NCBI RefSeq assembly: GCF_014198245.1
Contig: NZ_JACIHE010000009.1
Location: 1 to 64,000 of the forward strand
Direction of reading: 5' to 3'
Origin: Bradyrhizobium sp. cir1
GTDB taxonomy: Bacteria > Pseudomonadota > Alphaproteobacteria > Rhizobiales > Xanthobacteraceae
DNA: 64,000 nucleotides
Below are positions 1 to 8,696 of the stretch, one piece after another. The translations under genes and the position numbers were made by a program. The first letter of the stretch is position 1; each line of letters opens with the position of its first letter. Below the pieces are notes generated by a model, which worked only from the letters and a program-made list of their open reading frames with translations, was not told the DNA's origin and searched no databases.

Positions 1-85
1 GTCAGCCCCTGCTTCGCGCGCAACTCCAGCGAATCACAGCATCGCCGCCGTGGCAAATACTGATCCCTACCAAAAGAATCTCACG

Positions 86-126
86 CTCTGAGGAGACCGC
101 GAAGCGGTCGTCTAGAAGGACGAGGC
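86..126. repeat. Partial palindromic repeat, family G
   Basis: This is one arm of a longer palindromic element that is complete at about 7266-7400 and 11102-11245. The recognisable core reads GAGGAGACCGCGAAGCGG followed by a diverged GTCGTCTAGAAGGACGAGG. It lies just beyond the stop codon of the small membrane protein gene. Bases 1-85 hold no gene I can support. Confidence 0.7.
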
Positions 127-128
127 GT

Positions 129-368
129 TCACACGGACGGACGACACGGCCGCCCCTCCCGCTCCGAGATCAGCCTCAGCCACGCCGCCGAATGAAACGC
201 GCTCATCAGGAGATACATCGGCACCATGCCGCCGAGCAGAGATCCCTGCCCGGCGCCGCACAGCATGTCCGCCGGGCCGCCACTGATCACGGCCGTCAGC
301 ACGGCCATGACCACGAAGGTCGGCGTGGCCGCCAGAGCCAGCCATCTGGCGAGATGGCGCGCGGCCAT
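129..368 (-). CDS. Small two-helix membrane protein downstream of DUF899
   Basis: Function unknown. The 79-residue product starts MAARHLARWLALAATP and has two hydrophobic stretches, at about residues 8-30 and 43-65, joined by a Gly-rich loop containing a Cys (ADMLCGAGQGS). It ends in a short charged tail. It follows the DUF899 gene by 40 bp on the same strand. A GTG at 415-417 in the same frame would overlap the DUF899 stop codon and has an AGGAGG sequence 12 nt upstream, so the start could be 16 codons further upstream with translational coupling. I list the ATG as the conservative start. The likely arrangement is a two-gene transcript, so the protein may serve as a membrane partner of the DUF899 protein; that is inference. 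Confidence 0.55.
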   Translation of the reverse strand: MAARHLARWLALAATPTFVVMAVLTAVISGGPADMLCGAGQGSLLGGMVPMYLLMSAFHSAAWLRLISEREGRPCRPSV

Positions 369-408
369 CACGCCATCGCCGCTGGCGGGCGCAGTTGCGC
401 TGACGGGA

Positions 409-1200
409 CTAGTCACGACCTGCCGCCGCCTCCTGGCGAAACGCCTTCTCGCCGGCGTCCGAGATCTCGACCCATTTCTTGTCCGGTGCGGCGCCTTCGG
501 TGTAGCTGTCGTGCCAGTTCCACCATTTGTAGGTCGGCGTCTGCGGATAGCCCTTCGGGGAGTCCTCCCAGACCTCCTGGCGGCCGAGCGGGGTGATGTC
601 GAGATAGTTCCAGGTGCCGCCCATCTGCTCGTCGCCGCGGCTCTTGACGAAATAGGTGCGGAAGATGCGGTTGCCGTCGCGGTAGAACACGTTGGTGCCG
701 TGCCATTCGTCCACGCCGAAATCGGCATCGAAACTGTCAGTGATGGTCACCCAGGGCATGGTCCAGCCCATCCGCTTCTTCAGCCTGATGATGTCGGCCT
801 GCGGCGCGCGCGAAGCGAACACCAGCGTGGTGTCGCGGGCGTTCAAGTGCGAGACATGAGCGACCTGGTCGGCGACCATGGAGCAGCCGCGGCAGGCATG
901 ATCGGGCCAGCCGAACACGCCCGGTTCGAAGAAGGCGCGGTAGACGATCAACTGCCGCCGGCCCTGGAACAGATCAGCCAGACTGACCTTGCCGCCGGGC
1001 CCCTCGAACGCATAGGTTTTGGCAACTTCCATCCATGGCATGCGCCGGCGCTCGGCGGCCAGGGCGTCGCGGGCACGGGTATGCGCCTTTTCCTTCACGA
1101 GCAGTTGCTGCCGGGCGGCCTCCCAGTCCTGCGGCGACACCACCGGCGGTGTGTGCATGGCGGCCTGTCCGTTGGTTCCTGCTTTTTCTGCTGATGTCAT
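409..1200 (-). CDS. DUF899 family thioredoxin-fold protein
   Basis: The 263-residue product belongs to the DUF899 family, proteins with a thioredoxin-like fold and no settled reaction. Family hallmarks visible here are a basic N-terminal helix, the segment VSLADLFQGRRQLIVYRAFF (about residues 72-91), the motif WPDHACRGCSM with Cys103 and Cys106, and an aromatic-rich C-terminal part (TYKWWNWHDSY). The CxxC-like pair suggests thiol chemistry, but this is not shown. The ATG at 1200 is preceded by GGAGAG seven bases upstream. It is divergent from the HTH regulator gene at 1294 across a 93-bp intergenic region, which makes that regulator a candidate controller. Length is normal for the family. Confidence 0.85.
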   Translation of the reverse strand: MTSAEKAGTNGQAAMHTPPVVSPQDWEAARQQLLVKEKAHTRARDALAAERRRMPWMEVAKTYAFEGPGGKVSLADLFQGRRQLIVYRAFFEPGVFGWPDHACRGCSMVADQVAHVSHLNARDTTLVFASRAPQADIIRLKKRMGWTMPWVTITDSFDADFGVDEWHGTNVFYRDGNRIFRTYFVKSRGDEQMGGTWNYLDITPLGRQEVWEDSPKGYPQTPTYKWWNWHDSYTEGAAPDKKWVEISDAGEKAFRQEAAAGRD

Positions 1201-1293
1201 TATGACTCTCCGAAGCTCTTGCTTGATGTCCTGCCAACGATTTCTGGCACCAACCGGTTGCGCGGTGGGAGTAACAAGTGTGGCGGGATTGAC

Positions 1294-2514
1294 ATGGAGT
1301 CGCTGATCACGGCCGCCGCGCGGGCGCTGGAGGCCGGCGATCCCCTCGGCGCGCTGAACCGCGTGGCGCTGCGCAACGATGCGCCGTCGCTGGCACTGCG
1401 CGGCATCGCGATGGCGCAGCTCGGCGATCTCGCCAAGGCCAAGGCGCTGCTGCGCAGCGCTGCGCGCGCCTTCGGTCCACGCGAAGCGGTGGCGCGCGCA
1501 AGATGCGTGGTGGCCGAAGCCGAGATCGCCCTCGTCTCGCGCGATTTGGGATGGCCGCCAAATGCGCTCGCGGCCGCGCGGGCGACACTCGAAAGGCACG
1601 GCGATCTCGCCAATGCCGCGCATGCCGGTCACATCGAGGCACGACGCCTTCTCCTGCTCGGACGGCTCGACGACGCCGAGCTCACGCTGGCGGGGCTCGG
1701 CAGTGCACCGCTCCCGGCCGCCTCCCAGGTCGTCCGCGAGCTCGTGGTCGCCGGCATCGCCATCAGACGGCTCAGAACGACGGATGCGCGCGTGGCGCTC
1801 GACCGCGCAGCTCGCGCAGCGCGGCAAGCAGGAATCCCGGCGCTGATGGCCGAGGTCGACAGCGCGACCCTCATCCTCGACACGCCGGCGGCGCGCCTGA
1901 TCGCCCGCGGCGAGGAGCACCCGTTGTTGCTCGGAGAGGTCGAAAGGCTGGCGAGCTCGACGGCGCTCGTCGTGGACACCTTCCATCATGTCGTGCGCAG
2001 GCAAGGCGTTGTCGTGTCGCTCGGCACGCGGCCGGTGCTGTTCGCGCTCGCGCGCCTTCTGGCGCAGGCATGGCCCGCGGATGTCGCGCGAGAGAGGTTG
2101 ATATCGGGTGCGTTTCAGGCAAGGCACGTCGATGAATCGCACCGCGCGCGATTGCGCGTCGAGATCGGGCGACTCCGCACCCAGCTCGAGCCGTTGGCCG
2201 ACATCAGCGCGACCAGGCAGGGTTTCGTGCTGGCGCCGCGGAAGACGCGCGACGTCCTCGTGCTGGCGCGGCCCGTGGAGGAGAAGCACGCCGCCGTGCT
2301 CGCCTTGCTTACCGACGGCGAGCCGTGGTCGAGCTCCGCCCTCGCCCTTGCGCTTGGGATCAGCCCGCGCACCGTGCAGCGGGCCCTCGATGAGCTGGCG
2401 CGGTCGAACAAGATCCAGAGCTTCGGACACGGACGCGCGCGCCGCTGGATGACGCCGCCCGTCCCGGGTTTCCCGACAGGCTTGTTACTCCCCACGCCGC
2501 TGCTGAAGACGTAA
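1294..2514 (+). CDS. HTH transcriptional regulator with TPR-like N-terminal half
   Basis: The 406-residue product is probably a DNA-binding regulator. The N-terminal half is rich in Ala/Leu helices with a repeating pattern resembling TPR-like helical hairpins (for example GDLAKAKALLRSAARAFG). Residues about 235-320 resemble a winged-helix region of the transcriptional-activator type (RERLISGAFQ, then RLRVEIGRLRTQLEPL). Residues about 345-385 form a clear helix-turn-helix with a wing (SSALALALGISPRTVQRALD). ATG 1294 was chosen because the N-terminus then begins directly with the first helix; upstream in-frame codons look noncoding. It is divergent from DUF899 and is followed 28 bp later by the beta-propeller-like gene. 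No ligand can be assigned. Confidence 0.7.
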   Translation: MESLITAAARALEAGDPLGALNRVALRNDAPSLALRGIAMAQLGDLAKAKALLRSAARAFGPREAVARARCVVAEAEIALVSRDLGWPPNALAAARATLERHGDLANAAHAGHIEARRLLLLGRLDDAELTLAGLGSAPLPAASQVVRELVVAGIAIRRLRTTDARVALDRAARAARQAGIPALMAEVDSATLILDTPAARLIARGEEHPLLLGEVERLASSTALVVDTFHHVVRRQGVVVSLGTRPVLFALARLLAQAWPADVARERLISGAFQARHVDESHRARLRVEIGRLRTQLEPLADISATRQGFVLAPRKTRDVLVLARPVEEKHAAVLALLTDGEPWSSSALALALGISPRTVQRALDELARSNKIQSFGHGRARRWMTPPVPGFPTGLLLPTPLLKT

Positions 2515-2542
2515 GGTGGATCACATCACAGGGATCAAGCAT

Positions 2543-3181
2543 ATGAAGCGTTCAGCTGCCGAGATCGTCAGGGAATACGGACCCTTTGCCGGCGTCGAGG
2601 CCGTGCATGGCGTCACCTATGACGGCACCCATGTCTGGTTCGCATCCGGCGACAAGCTGAATGCGGTCGATCCGTCCAGCGGCAAAATCGCGCGCTCCAT
2701 CGACGTCGCCGCACATGCTGGGACGGCGTTCGACGGCCGGCACCTGTTCCAGATCGCCGAGGACCGCATTCAGAAGATCGACGCGGCCACCGGCAAGGTG
2801 ATCTCCACCATCCCCGCGCCCGGCGGCGGTGGCGATTCAGGTTTGGCCTGGGCGGAGGGCTCACTCTGGGTCGGTCAATACCGGGAACGCAAGATCCATC
2901 AGATCGATCCGGCCACAGGGAAGGTTCTCCGCACCATCGAGAGCAAGCGCTTCGTCACCGGCGTCACGTGGGTCGACGGCGAGCTCTGGCATGGCACCTG
3001 GGAAGGCGAGGACAGCGACATCAGGCGAGTCGACCCTGATACGGGCAAGGTGCTGGAGCAGCTCGACCTGCCCGCAGGGACGATGGTCTCGGGCCTGGAA
3101 TCCGACGGCGGCGACCGCTTCTACTGCGGCGGCGGAGATCGCGGCAATGTGAGAGCGGTCCGCCGTCCCCGGCGCGGCTAG
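2543..3181 (+). CDS. Beta-propeller-like (PQQ-repeat-like) protein
   Basis: The 212-residue product has no signal peptide and contains several recurring blades of the type found in quinoprotein-like and glutaminyl-cyclase-like propellers: GTHVWFASGDKLNAVDPSSG, GRHLFQIAEDRIQKIDAATG, GSLWVGQYRERKIHQIDPAT and DGELWHGTWEG. Each ends in a D-x-x-(S/T)-G-K motif. The function is unknown; a ligand-binding or lactonase-like role is possible. ATG 2543 has AGGGA eight bases upstream. A GTG at 2516 is also in frame but starts two bases after the preceding stop. It probably shares a transcript with the HTH regulator. The C-terminus ends in a basic tail (RAVRRPRRG). Confidence 0.7.
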   Translation: MKRSAAEIVREYGPFAGVEAVHGVTYDGTHVWFASGDKLNAVDPSSGKIARSIDVAAHAGTAFDGRHLFQIAEDRIQKIDAATGKVISTIPAPGGGGDSGLAWAEGSLWVGQYRERKIHQIDPATGKVLRTIESKRFVTGVTWVDGELWHGTWEGEDSDIRRVDPDTGKVLEQLDLPAGTMVSGLESDGGDRFYCGGGDRGNVRAVRRPRRG

Positions 3182-3310
3182 CGCCGCAATGCGCGGCAAC
3201 GGCGTCGTCGCTGCCGTTAACACATCCGCCCCAATTCCACCCCATCGGTGCGCTCTAGCGCCCTCCTCGCCCGCCCTGTAAAATCCCCACCTGGGCGGCT
3301 TGGGGGATTG

Positions 3311-4879
3311 ATGCGACTGACGTTGAATCTGAAGACTATCCTGATCGCCGTCGCGGTGCTCGCGGCGTCCTTCTTCATCAGCCTGAAGGCGATGGACCTT
3401 CTGTCGCCGCGCGCGACGAATTCCGCGCCGCCGGTCGCGCAACTGCCGCCGCTGCCGCCGGCTTCGAAGAATTCGATCGTGATCGCGCCGGTCGCCATCG
3501 CGCTGTCGGCGATCCGCGAGCAGGCCGAGAAGGCCGCGCCGCGCAATTTCGCCGGCAAGGCCGACAACCCGATCTCGCAGATCCTGGAGAACGCCGATAT
3601 CGGCTGGACCGCCGTGCGCGGACCGATGGCGGCCACCGGCGACAAGGACGTGCTGACGATCTCGACGCCGCTCACCGGCAAGCTCAACGTGACCGGCTCG
3701 CTGTCCTCGAAAGCCACCGGTGCGCTCGGTGACGCGCTCGGCGGCGTGCTCGGCGGTGATGCGGCGAAACGGATCGGCGCGGTCAACATCAAGAACCTGA
3801 ATGCCAGCGCCGAGATCAAGGGCAACGTCATCGTCACCTCGCGGCCGAAGCTCGCGGCGAACTGGCATCTCGAGCCCAATCTCGGCGCCCAGGTCAATCT
3901 CGGCGACACCAACCTCAATGTCTCCGGCGCCAAGGTCAACGTGCCGGCGCAAGTGAAGCCGCTGATCGACAAGAATGTCGGCGAGCAGATCAACATCGTC
4001 TCCGAGCGCATCCGCAATGATCCCTCGCTGCGGGAGAATGCCAGGGTGCAATGGGCCAAGGCCTGCCGCTCGATCCCGCTGCAAGGCTCGGGCGCCTCGG
4101 CTTCGTTGCCGCCGCTGTGGCTGGAGATGAAGCCGATCCGCGCCATCGCAGCGCAGCCGCGCGTCGACGCGCAGGCGGTGACGCTGCTGCTCGGCCTCGA
4201 AGCCGAGACGCGCGTGACCTCGGCGCAGACCAAGCCGGAGTGCCCGTTCCCCGACAAAATCTCGATCGTGCCGCCGACCGGCACCGGCGTGAACATCGGC
4301 GTGCCGATCGACGTGCCCTTCACCGAGATCAACAAGCTGATCGCGGCGCAGATGGTCGGCCACACCTATCCCGAGGACGGCTCGGGCCCGGTCGACGTCA
4401 CCGTCAAGAGCGTCAACGTGATCCCGTCGGGCGACCGGCTGCTGATCTCTCTCTTGGTGCGCGCCAAGGAAAAGAAGAGCTGGCTCGGTCTCGGCGCGGA
4501 GGCGACCGTCCACATCTGGGGCCGGCCGATGCTCGACCAGGCGCAGCAGACGCTGCGGCTCGCCGACATCCAGCTCGCGGTCGAGTCGGAAGCGGCCTTC
4601 GGCCTCCTGGGAGCGGCGGCGCGCGCGGTCGTGCCGCAAATGCAGCAGGCGCTGGTGCAGAAGGCAACGCTCGACCTGAAGCCGATCGCCGCCAACGCGC
4701 GCGAGAAAATCGCGGCCGCGATCGCCGACTACCAGAAGAGCGAGGACGGCCTCAAGGTCGACGCCAAGATCGACAGCCTGACGCTCGCCGACATCGCCTT
4801 CGACTCCAAGACGCTGCGCGTGGTCGCGGAAGCCGGCGGAACGCTCAATGTGTCCGTGACCAAGCTGTCGGGGATGTAG
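3311..4879 (+). CDS. DUF4403 family protein
   Basis: The 522-residue product matches the DUF4403 family of large envelope proteins of unknown function. It has one N-terminal membrane segment (about residues 8-27, LKTILIAVAVLAASFFISLK), a proline-rich linker, then a long mixed alpha/beta domain with repeated amphipathic strands, including VNLGDTNLNVSGAKVNVPAQ and VDVTVKSVNVIPSGDRLLIS. The topology predicts a periplasmic body tethered to the inner membrane, which would fit a lipid-handling or envelope role; that is inference. ATG 3311 is preceded by GGGGGATTG. It stands alone between the propeller-like gene and the polyamine-type importer. Confidence 0.75.
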   Translation: MRLTLNLKTILIAVAVLAASFFISLKAMDLLSPRATNSAPPVAQLPPLPPASKNSIVIAPVAIALSAIREQAEKAAPRNFAGKADNPISQILENADIGWTAVRGPMAATGDKDVLTISTPLTGKLNVTGSLSSKATGALGDALGGVLGGDAAKRIGAVNIKNLNASAEIKGNVIVTSRPKLAANWHLEPNLGAQVNLGDTNLNVSGAKVNVPAQVKPLIDKNVGEQINIVSERIRNDPSLRENARVQWAKACRSIPLQGSGASASLPPLWLEMKPIRAIAAQPRVDAQAVTLLLGLEAETRVTSAQTKPECPFPDKISIVPPTGTGVNIGVPIDVPFTEINKLIAAQMVGHTYPEDGSGPVDVTVKSVNVIPSGDRLLISLLVRAKEKKSWLGLGAEATVHIWGRPMLDQAQQTLRLADIQLAVESEAAFGLLGAAARAVVPQMQQALVQKATLDLKPIAANAREKIAAAIADYQKSEDGLKVDAKIDSLTLADIAFDSKTLRVVAEAGGTLNVSVTKLSGM

Positions 4880-4988
4880 CGCGCCCCGCTCACCGGACCG
4901 CACACGTCCCCGTCGCTTGCGCCGCTGGCATTCTCGCCGCAGGATGCTAATCTCGCACGGCACTGTAGGGGACAACGCGAGGACAAAC

Positions 4989-6098
4989 ATGGAAGCCGGC
5001 ATGGTCACAGCCGCGCCGGCGCTGGTGCGCTTTTCAGGCATACAGAAGACCTATGATGGCGAGCACCTCGTGGTGAAGAACCTCGATCTCGACATCAGGA
5101 AGGGCGAGTTCATCACCCTGCTCGGCCCGTCGGGCTCGGGCAAGACGACCACGCTGATGATGCTGGCCGGCTTCGAGGTTCCGACCCATGGCGAGATCTA
5201 CCTCGCGGACCGGCCGATCAAGAACGTGCCGCCGCACAGGCGCGACATCGGCATGGTGTTCCAGAACTACGCCCTGTTTCCGCACCTGACGATCGCGGAG
5301 AATATCGCCTTCCCGCTATCCGTTCGCAAAACGAACAAGGCGGACGTGCAGGAGCGCGTCAGCGCGGCGCTGCGCATGATCAAGATGGAAACTTTTGCGC
5401 ACCGGCGGCCGGGGCAGCTGTCCGGCGGTCAGCAGCAGCGCGTGGCGCTGGCCCGCGCGCTGGTCTTCAATCCACAACTCGTGCTGATGGACGAGCCCCT
5501 GGGCGCCCTGGACAAGCGCCTGCGGGAGCAGATGCAGCTGGAGATCAAGCAGTTGCACGAGACGATGGGCATCACGATCGTCTACGTCACCCACGACCAG
5601 AGTGAAGCGCTCACCATGTCGGACCGCATCGCCGTGTTCAACGACGGCATCGTGCAGCAGATCGACAGGCCCGACGCGCTGTATGAGCATCCGGTGAACA
5701 GTTTCGTCGCCCACTTCATCGGCGAGAACAATGTGCTGGCCGGTACCGTAGAGACCATCGACAAGGACTTTTGCCGCGTCGTGCTGGCCGGTGGCGGCGC
5801 CGTGACCGCACGGGCAGTCAATGTCTCGGGCGCGGGCGCATCGACCTCGCTGTCGGTGCGGCCGGAGCGTGTCGCGATTGTCCCGGAAGGCACCTCCAGC
5901 GAAGGCCCCAACCGGCTGCCGGCCAGGGTGCAGAACACCATCTATCTCGGCGACCACGCGCTGGCCGTGCTCGAGGTCGCGGGGAACGCCGAGTTCATGG
6001 TCAAGCTTCAGCCGGGGGCGCATCACAGTCTCACACCTGGCGAAGACGTGTTCATCTCATTCCGGCCCGAAGATTGCCTCGCCCTCGATCCGGTCTGA
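4989..6098 (+). CDS. Polyamine-type ABC transporter ATP-binding protein (PotA-like)
   Basis: This is the cytoplasmic ATPase that powers the importer encoded by the next three genes. The 369-residue product has Walker A GPSGSGKTT (residues 46-54), Q-loop FQNYALFPH, signature LSGGQQQRVALARAL, Walker B LVLMDEP and the switch His in YVTHDQSEA. A C-terminal TOBE-type domain follows (LSVRPERVAI and IYLGDHALAVLEV). This layout is typical of the PotA/PotG class. ATG 4989 has GAGGA six bases upstream; a further in-frame ATG lies at 5001. The binding protein starts 56 bp downstream. Substrate is inferred from family only: spermidine, putrescine or a related amine or opine. Confidence 0.9.
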   Translation: MEAGMVTAAPALVRFSGIQKTYDGEHLVVKNLDLDIRKGEFITLLGPSGSGKTTTLMMLAGFEVPTHGEIYLADRPIKNVPPHRRDIGMVFQNYALFPHLTIAENIAFPLSVRKTNKADVQERVSAALRMIKMETFAHRRPGQLSGGQQQRVALARALVFNPQLVLMDEPLGALDKRLREQMQLEIKQLHETMGITIVYVTHDQSEALTMSDRIAVFNDGIVQQIDRPDALYEHPVNSFVAHFIGENNVLAGTVETIDKDFCRVVLAGGGAVTARAVNVSGAGASTSLSVRPERVAIVPEGTSSEGPNRLPARVQNTIYLGDHALAVLEVAGNAEFMVKLQPGAHHSLTPGEDVFISFRPEDCLALDPV

Positions 6099-6154
6099 TC
6101 CGAACCTGCAACGATCAACCTCTACGCACCCCAGATGAAGAAGGAACAAGGACC

Positions 6155-7213
6155 ATGCTGAAGCGCAAGATTGGCAAGATCGCTCTGGGTTTCGCCGCGG
6201 CACTGAGCGCCAGCGCTGCGCTGGCTACGGTCGCAGAAGCGCGTGACCTCACCGTCGTGTCGTGGGGCGGCGCATATCAGGACGCCCAGAAGAAGGTGTA
6301 TTTCGAGCCGTTCAAGAAGGCGTCCGGCGCTGCGATGAACGACGAATCCTGGGACGGCGGCGTCGGCGTGCTGCGCGCCAAGGTGCAGGGAGGCGCCGCG
6401 ACCTGGGACGTCGTCCAGGTCGAGAGCGACGAACTCGCGGTCGGCTGCGAGGAAGGCCTGTTCGAGAAGCTGGATTATTCCAGGATCGGCGGCGAGGCCG
6501 CCTATATCCCGCCGTCGGTCAATCCCTGCGGCGTCGGCGCCATCCTCTACGATTTCGTTCTCGGCTACGACAAGGACAAGCTGAAGCAGGCCCCGAGCGG
6601 CTGGGCCGACTTCTTCGACACCAAGAAGATTCCCGGCAAGCGCGCCTTGCGCCAGGGCCCGAAGACCACGCTGGAGATCGCCCTCATGGCCGACGGCGTC
6701 GCGCCGAAGGACGTCTACAAGGTGCTGGCGACCGACGAAGGCGTCGAGCGCGCATTCAAGAAGCTCGACACCATCAAGGGCGACATCGTGTGGTGGAAGG
6801 CCGGCGCCCAGCCGCCGCAATTGCTTGCCTCCGGCGAGGTGGCGATGACCTCGGTCTACAATGGCCGCATCGACACCGCGAACAAGAACGAGAAGAAGAA
6901 CTTCGGCATGGTGTGGGACGGCGCGCTCTTCACCCTCGACAGCTGGGTCATCCTGAAGGGGAGCCCGAACAAGGACGCGGCCTACAAATTCCTCGACTTC
7001 GTCGGCAAGGCGGAGAACCAGTCAAAACTGTCGGAGAACATCGCCTATGGCACCTCGAACAAGGACGCCGCCGGCCGGCTCGCGCCCGCCGTTCTGAAGG
7101 ATCTGCCGACGGCGCCTGACAACATCAAGAACGCGGTCGAGATCAACGTGGCCTTCTGGCTCGAAAACATCGATCGCCTGACCGAGCGCTTCAACAAATG
7201 GGCCGCGAAGTAG
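6155..7213 (+). CDS. Polyamine-type ABC transporter substrate-binding protein (PotD-like)
   Basis: This periplasmic solute-binding protein captures the substrate for the importer. The 352-residue product has a signal peptide (basic MLKRKIGK, hydrophobic core, likely cleavage after AEA near residue 29). The mature start RDLTVVSWGGAYQDAQ is characteristic of the spermidine/putrescine-binding family. Other family segments are VVQVESDELAVGCEEGLFEKLDYS, YDKDKLKQAPSGWADFFD and VYNGRIDTAN. ATG 6155 was chosen over nearby upstream codons because a normal signal peptide follows it. Between this gene and the permease genes lies a 220-bp gap filled by a family G palindrome, which could set the relative mRNA level of binding protein versus permeases. 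Confidence 0.9.
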   Translation: MLKRKIGKIALGFAAALSASAALATVAEARDLTVVSWGGAYQDAQKKVYFEPFKKASGAAMNDESWDGGVGVLRAKVQGGAATWDVVQVESDELAVGCEEGLFEKLDYSRIGGEAAYIPPSVNPCGVGAILYDFVLGYDKDKLKQAPSGWADFFDTKKIPGKRALRQGPKTTLEIALMADGVAPKDVYKVLATDEGVERAFKKLDTIKGDIVWWKAGAQPPQLLASGEVAMTSVYNGRIDTANKNEKKNFGMVWDGALFTLDSWVILKGSPNKDAAYKFLDFVGKAENQSKLSENIAYGTSNKDAAGRLAPAVLKDLPTAPDNIKNAVEINVAFWLENIDRLTERFNKWAAK

Positions 7214-7265
7214 CAAGCGACAGCACCGGCGTGCGACGCGCGTTGAGAGCCATTTCGTTGTGGCC

Positions 7266-7400
7266 ATCCTTCGAGACGCCCGCTTCTGGCGGGCTCCTCA
7301 GGATGAGGACGGAGTGTGCGGCAACCACGTTACAGGCGCCGCTGTCGATTAGCCTCATCCTGAGGAGACCGCGAAGCGGGCGTCTCGAAGGACGAGGCGC
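7266..7400. repeat. Palindromic repeat, family G (full copy)
   Basis: The element begins CCTTCGAGACGCCCGC, has a central CCTCAGGATGAGG and later CCTCATCCTGAGGAGACC, and ends GGGCGTCTCGAAGGACGAGG, so the two ends are inverted copies. It is very similar to 11102-11245 and sits between the binding protein and first permease genes of one operon. Confidence 0.85.
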
Positions 7401-7433
7401 TTGCTCAGGCCTCTCGTCAAAGAGGCTTACGCC

Positions 7434-8696
7434 ATGACAACCGCATCCCCGACCGGCGCCAATGCGCAGGCCGAGGTGCCGCTCAAGCGCCGATTGAGGC
7501 GTGCGGAGCGGACGCGCCAGGTCAAGGCATTGGCGCTGGTAGCACCGCTTCTCGTCTTCCTGCTCTTCACCTTCGCCGGGCCCATCGCCGGCATGCTCTG
7601 GCGCGCGGTCGATGACAGGGAGGTGCGCCAGGTTCTGCCGCAAACCATCGCTGCTCTCGCCAATTGGGACGGCAAGGAATTGCCGGACGAGAAGGCCTAC
7701 GCGGCACTGGCAAGCGATATCCTGGCGGCGCGCGCCGCCGGCACCATTGCGATTGCGGCCAAGCGGCTCAACTACGCGCTGAACGGTTTCCGCACCATCC
7801 TGACCAGCACGGCACGCAATCTGAAGGCGGCGCCGGAGCAGCGGACGGCCAGGGAGACGCTGGGCAAGATCAATCCAGCCTGGCGCGAACGCGCCACCTG
7901 GACGACGATCAAGAACGCCAGCGGCCCGATGACCGGCTTCTACCTTCTCGCCGCGCTCGACCTTGTCAGGAACGCGGACGGCGCGATCGTCGCGGCACCA
8001 CCGGATCAGGCCATCTACCGCGAGATTTTCGCCCGCACCTTCCTCATCAGCCTCGGTGTCACGGCACTCTGCCTGATCCTCGGTTTTCCGGTCGCCTATC
8101 TGCTGGCGACACTGCCGCCGGGCCGGTCGAACCTGCTGATGATCTTCGTCCTGCTGCCGTTCTGGACGTCGCTTCTGGTCCGCACCTGCGCCTGGATTGT
8201 CCTGTTGCAGAGCAAAGGCGTCGTCAACGACAGCTTGCACTGGCTCGGCATCATCGACGAGCCGTTGCGCCTGATCTACAACCGCTTCGGTGTCTGCGTG
8301 GCCATGACCCACGTGCTCCTGCCGTTCATGATCTTGCCGCTGTACAGCAGCATGAAGGCGATCTCGCCCGCTTACATGCGCGCCGCCGCCTCGCTCGGCG
8401 CGCCACCCCTCACCGCTTTCCTGCGGATCTACCTGCCGCAGACCCTGCCCGGCATCGGCGCCGGAAGCCTGCTCGTCTTCATCCTGGCGCTCGGCTACTA
8501 CATCACACCGGCGCTCGTCGGCGGCGCCGCCGACCAGATGATCAGCTACTTCATCGCGCTCTACACGACCGAGACGGCCAATTGGGGCCTTGCTTCGGCG
8601 CTGGGAGCGGTGCTGCTGCTGGCCACGCTTCTGCTCGCCCTCGTCTACGGCAAGCTGGTGCAGGGCCAGCAGGTCACGGGAGGGATGAAGAATTGA
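7434..8696 (+). CDS. ABC transporter permease (PotB-like) with large loop insertion
   Basis: This is an inner-membrane permease of the polyamine-type importer. At 420 residues it is roughly 140 residues longer than a standard PotB. TM1 lies at about residues 34-56 and the next membrane segment only at about 200-224. The intervening stretch (residues about 57-199) is soluble-looking and rich in Ala, Arg and Lys. The remaining segments follow the normal permease pattern, including the cytoplasmic coupling loop RAAASLGAPPLTAFLRIYLP. ATG 7434 (MTTASPTGANA) was chosen; further upstream the frame enters the family G repeat. Its last codons overlap the TTG start of the next permease. The inserted loop probably faces the periplasm; its role is unknown. 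Confidence 0.87.
   Translation: MTTASPTGANAQAEVPLKRRLRRAERTRQVKALALVAPLLVFLLFTFAGPIAGMLWRAVDDREVRQVLPQTIAALANWDGKELPDEKAYAALASDILAARAAGTIAIAAKRLNYALNGFRTILTSTARNLKAAPEQRTARETLGKINPAWRERATWTTIKNASGPMTGFYLLAALDLVRNADGAIVAAPPDQAIYREIFARTFLISLGVTALCLILGFPVAYLLATLPPGRSNLLMIFVLLPFWTSLLVRTCAWIVLLQSKGVVNDSLHWLGIIDEPLRLIYNRFGVCVAMTHVLLPFMILPLYSSMKAISPAYMRAAASLGAPPLTAFLRIYLPQTLPGIGAGSLLVFILALGYYITPALVGGAADQMISYFIALYTTETANWGLASALGAVLLLATLLLALVYGKLVQGQQVTGGMKN

Noticed and set aside
1201..2430. Upstream extension of the DUF899 frame through the HTH regulator gene
   Set aside because: The frame is open but codes for low-complexity Arg-rich sequence; a good ribosome-binding site and the family start are at 1200.
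2861..5041. A 726-codon open frame on the minus strand opposite the DUF4403 gene
   Set aside because: It is an antisense shadow of a high-GC gene: Arg/Asp/His-rich composition, no family resemblance and no ribosome-binding site, while the plus-strand frame is a clear DUF4403 protein.
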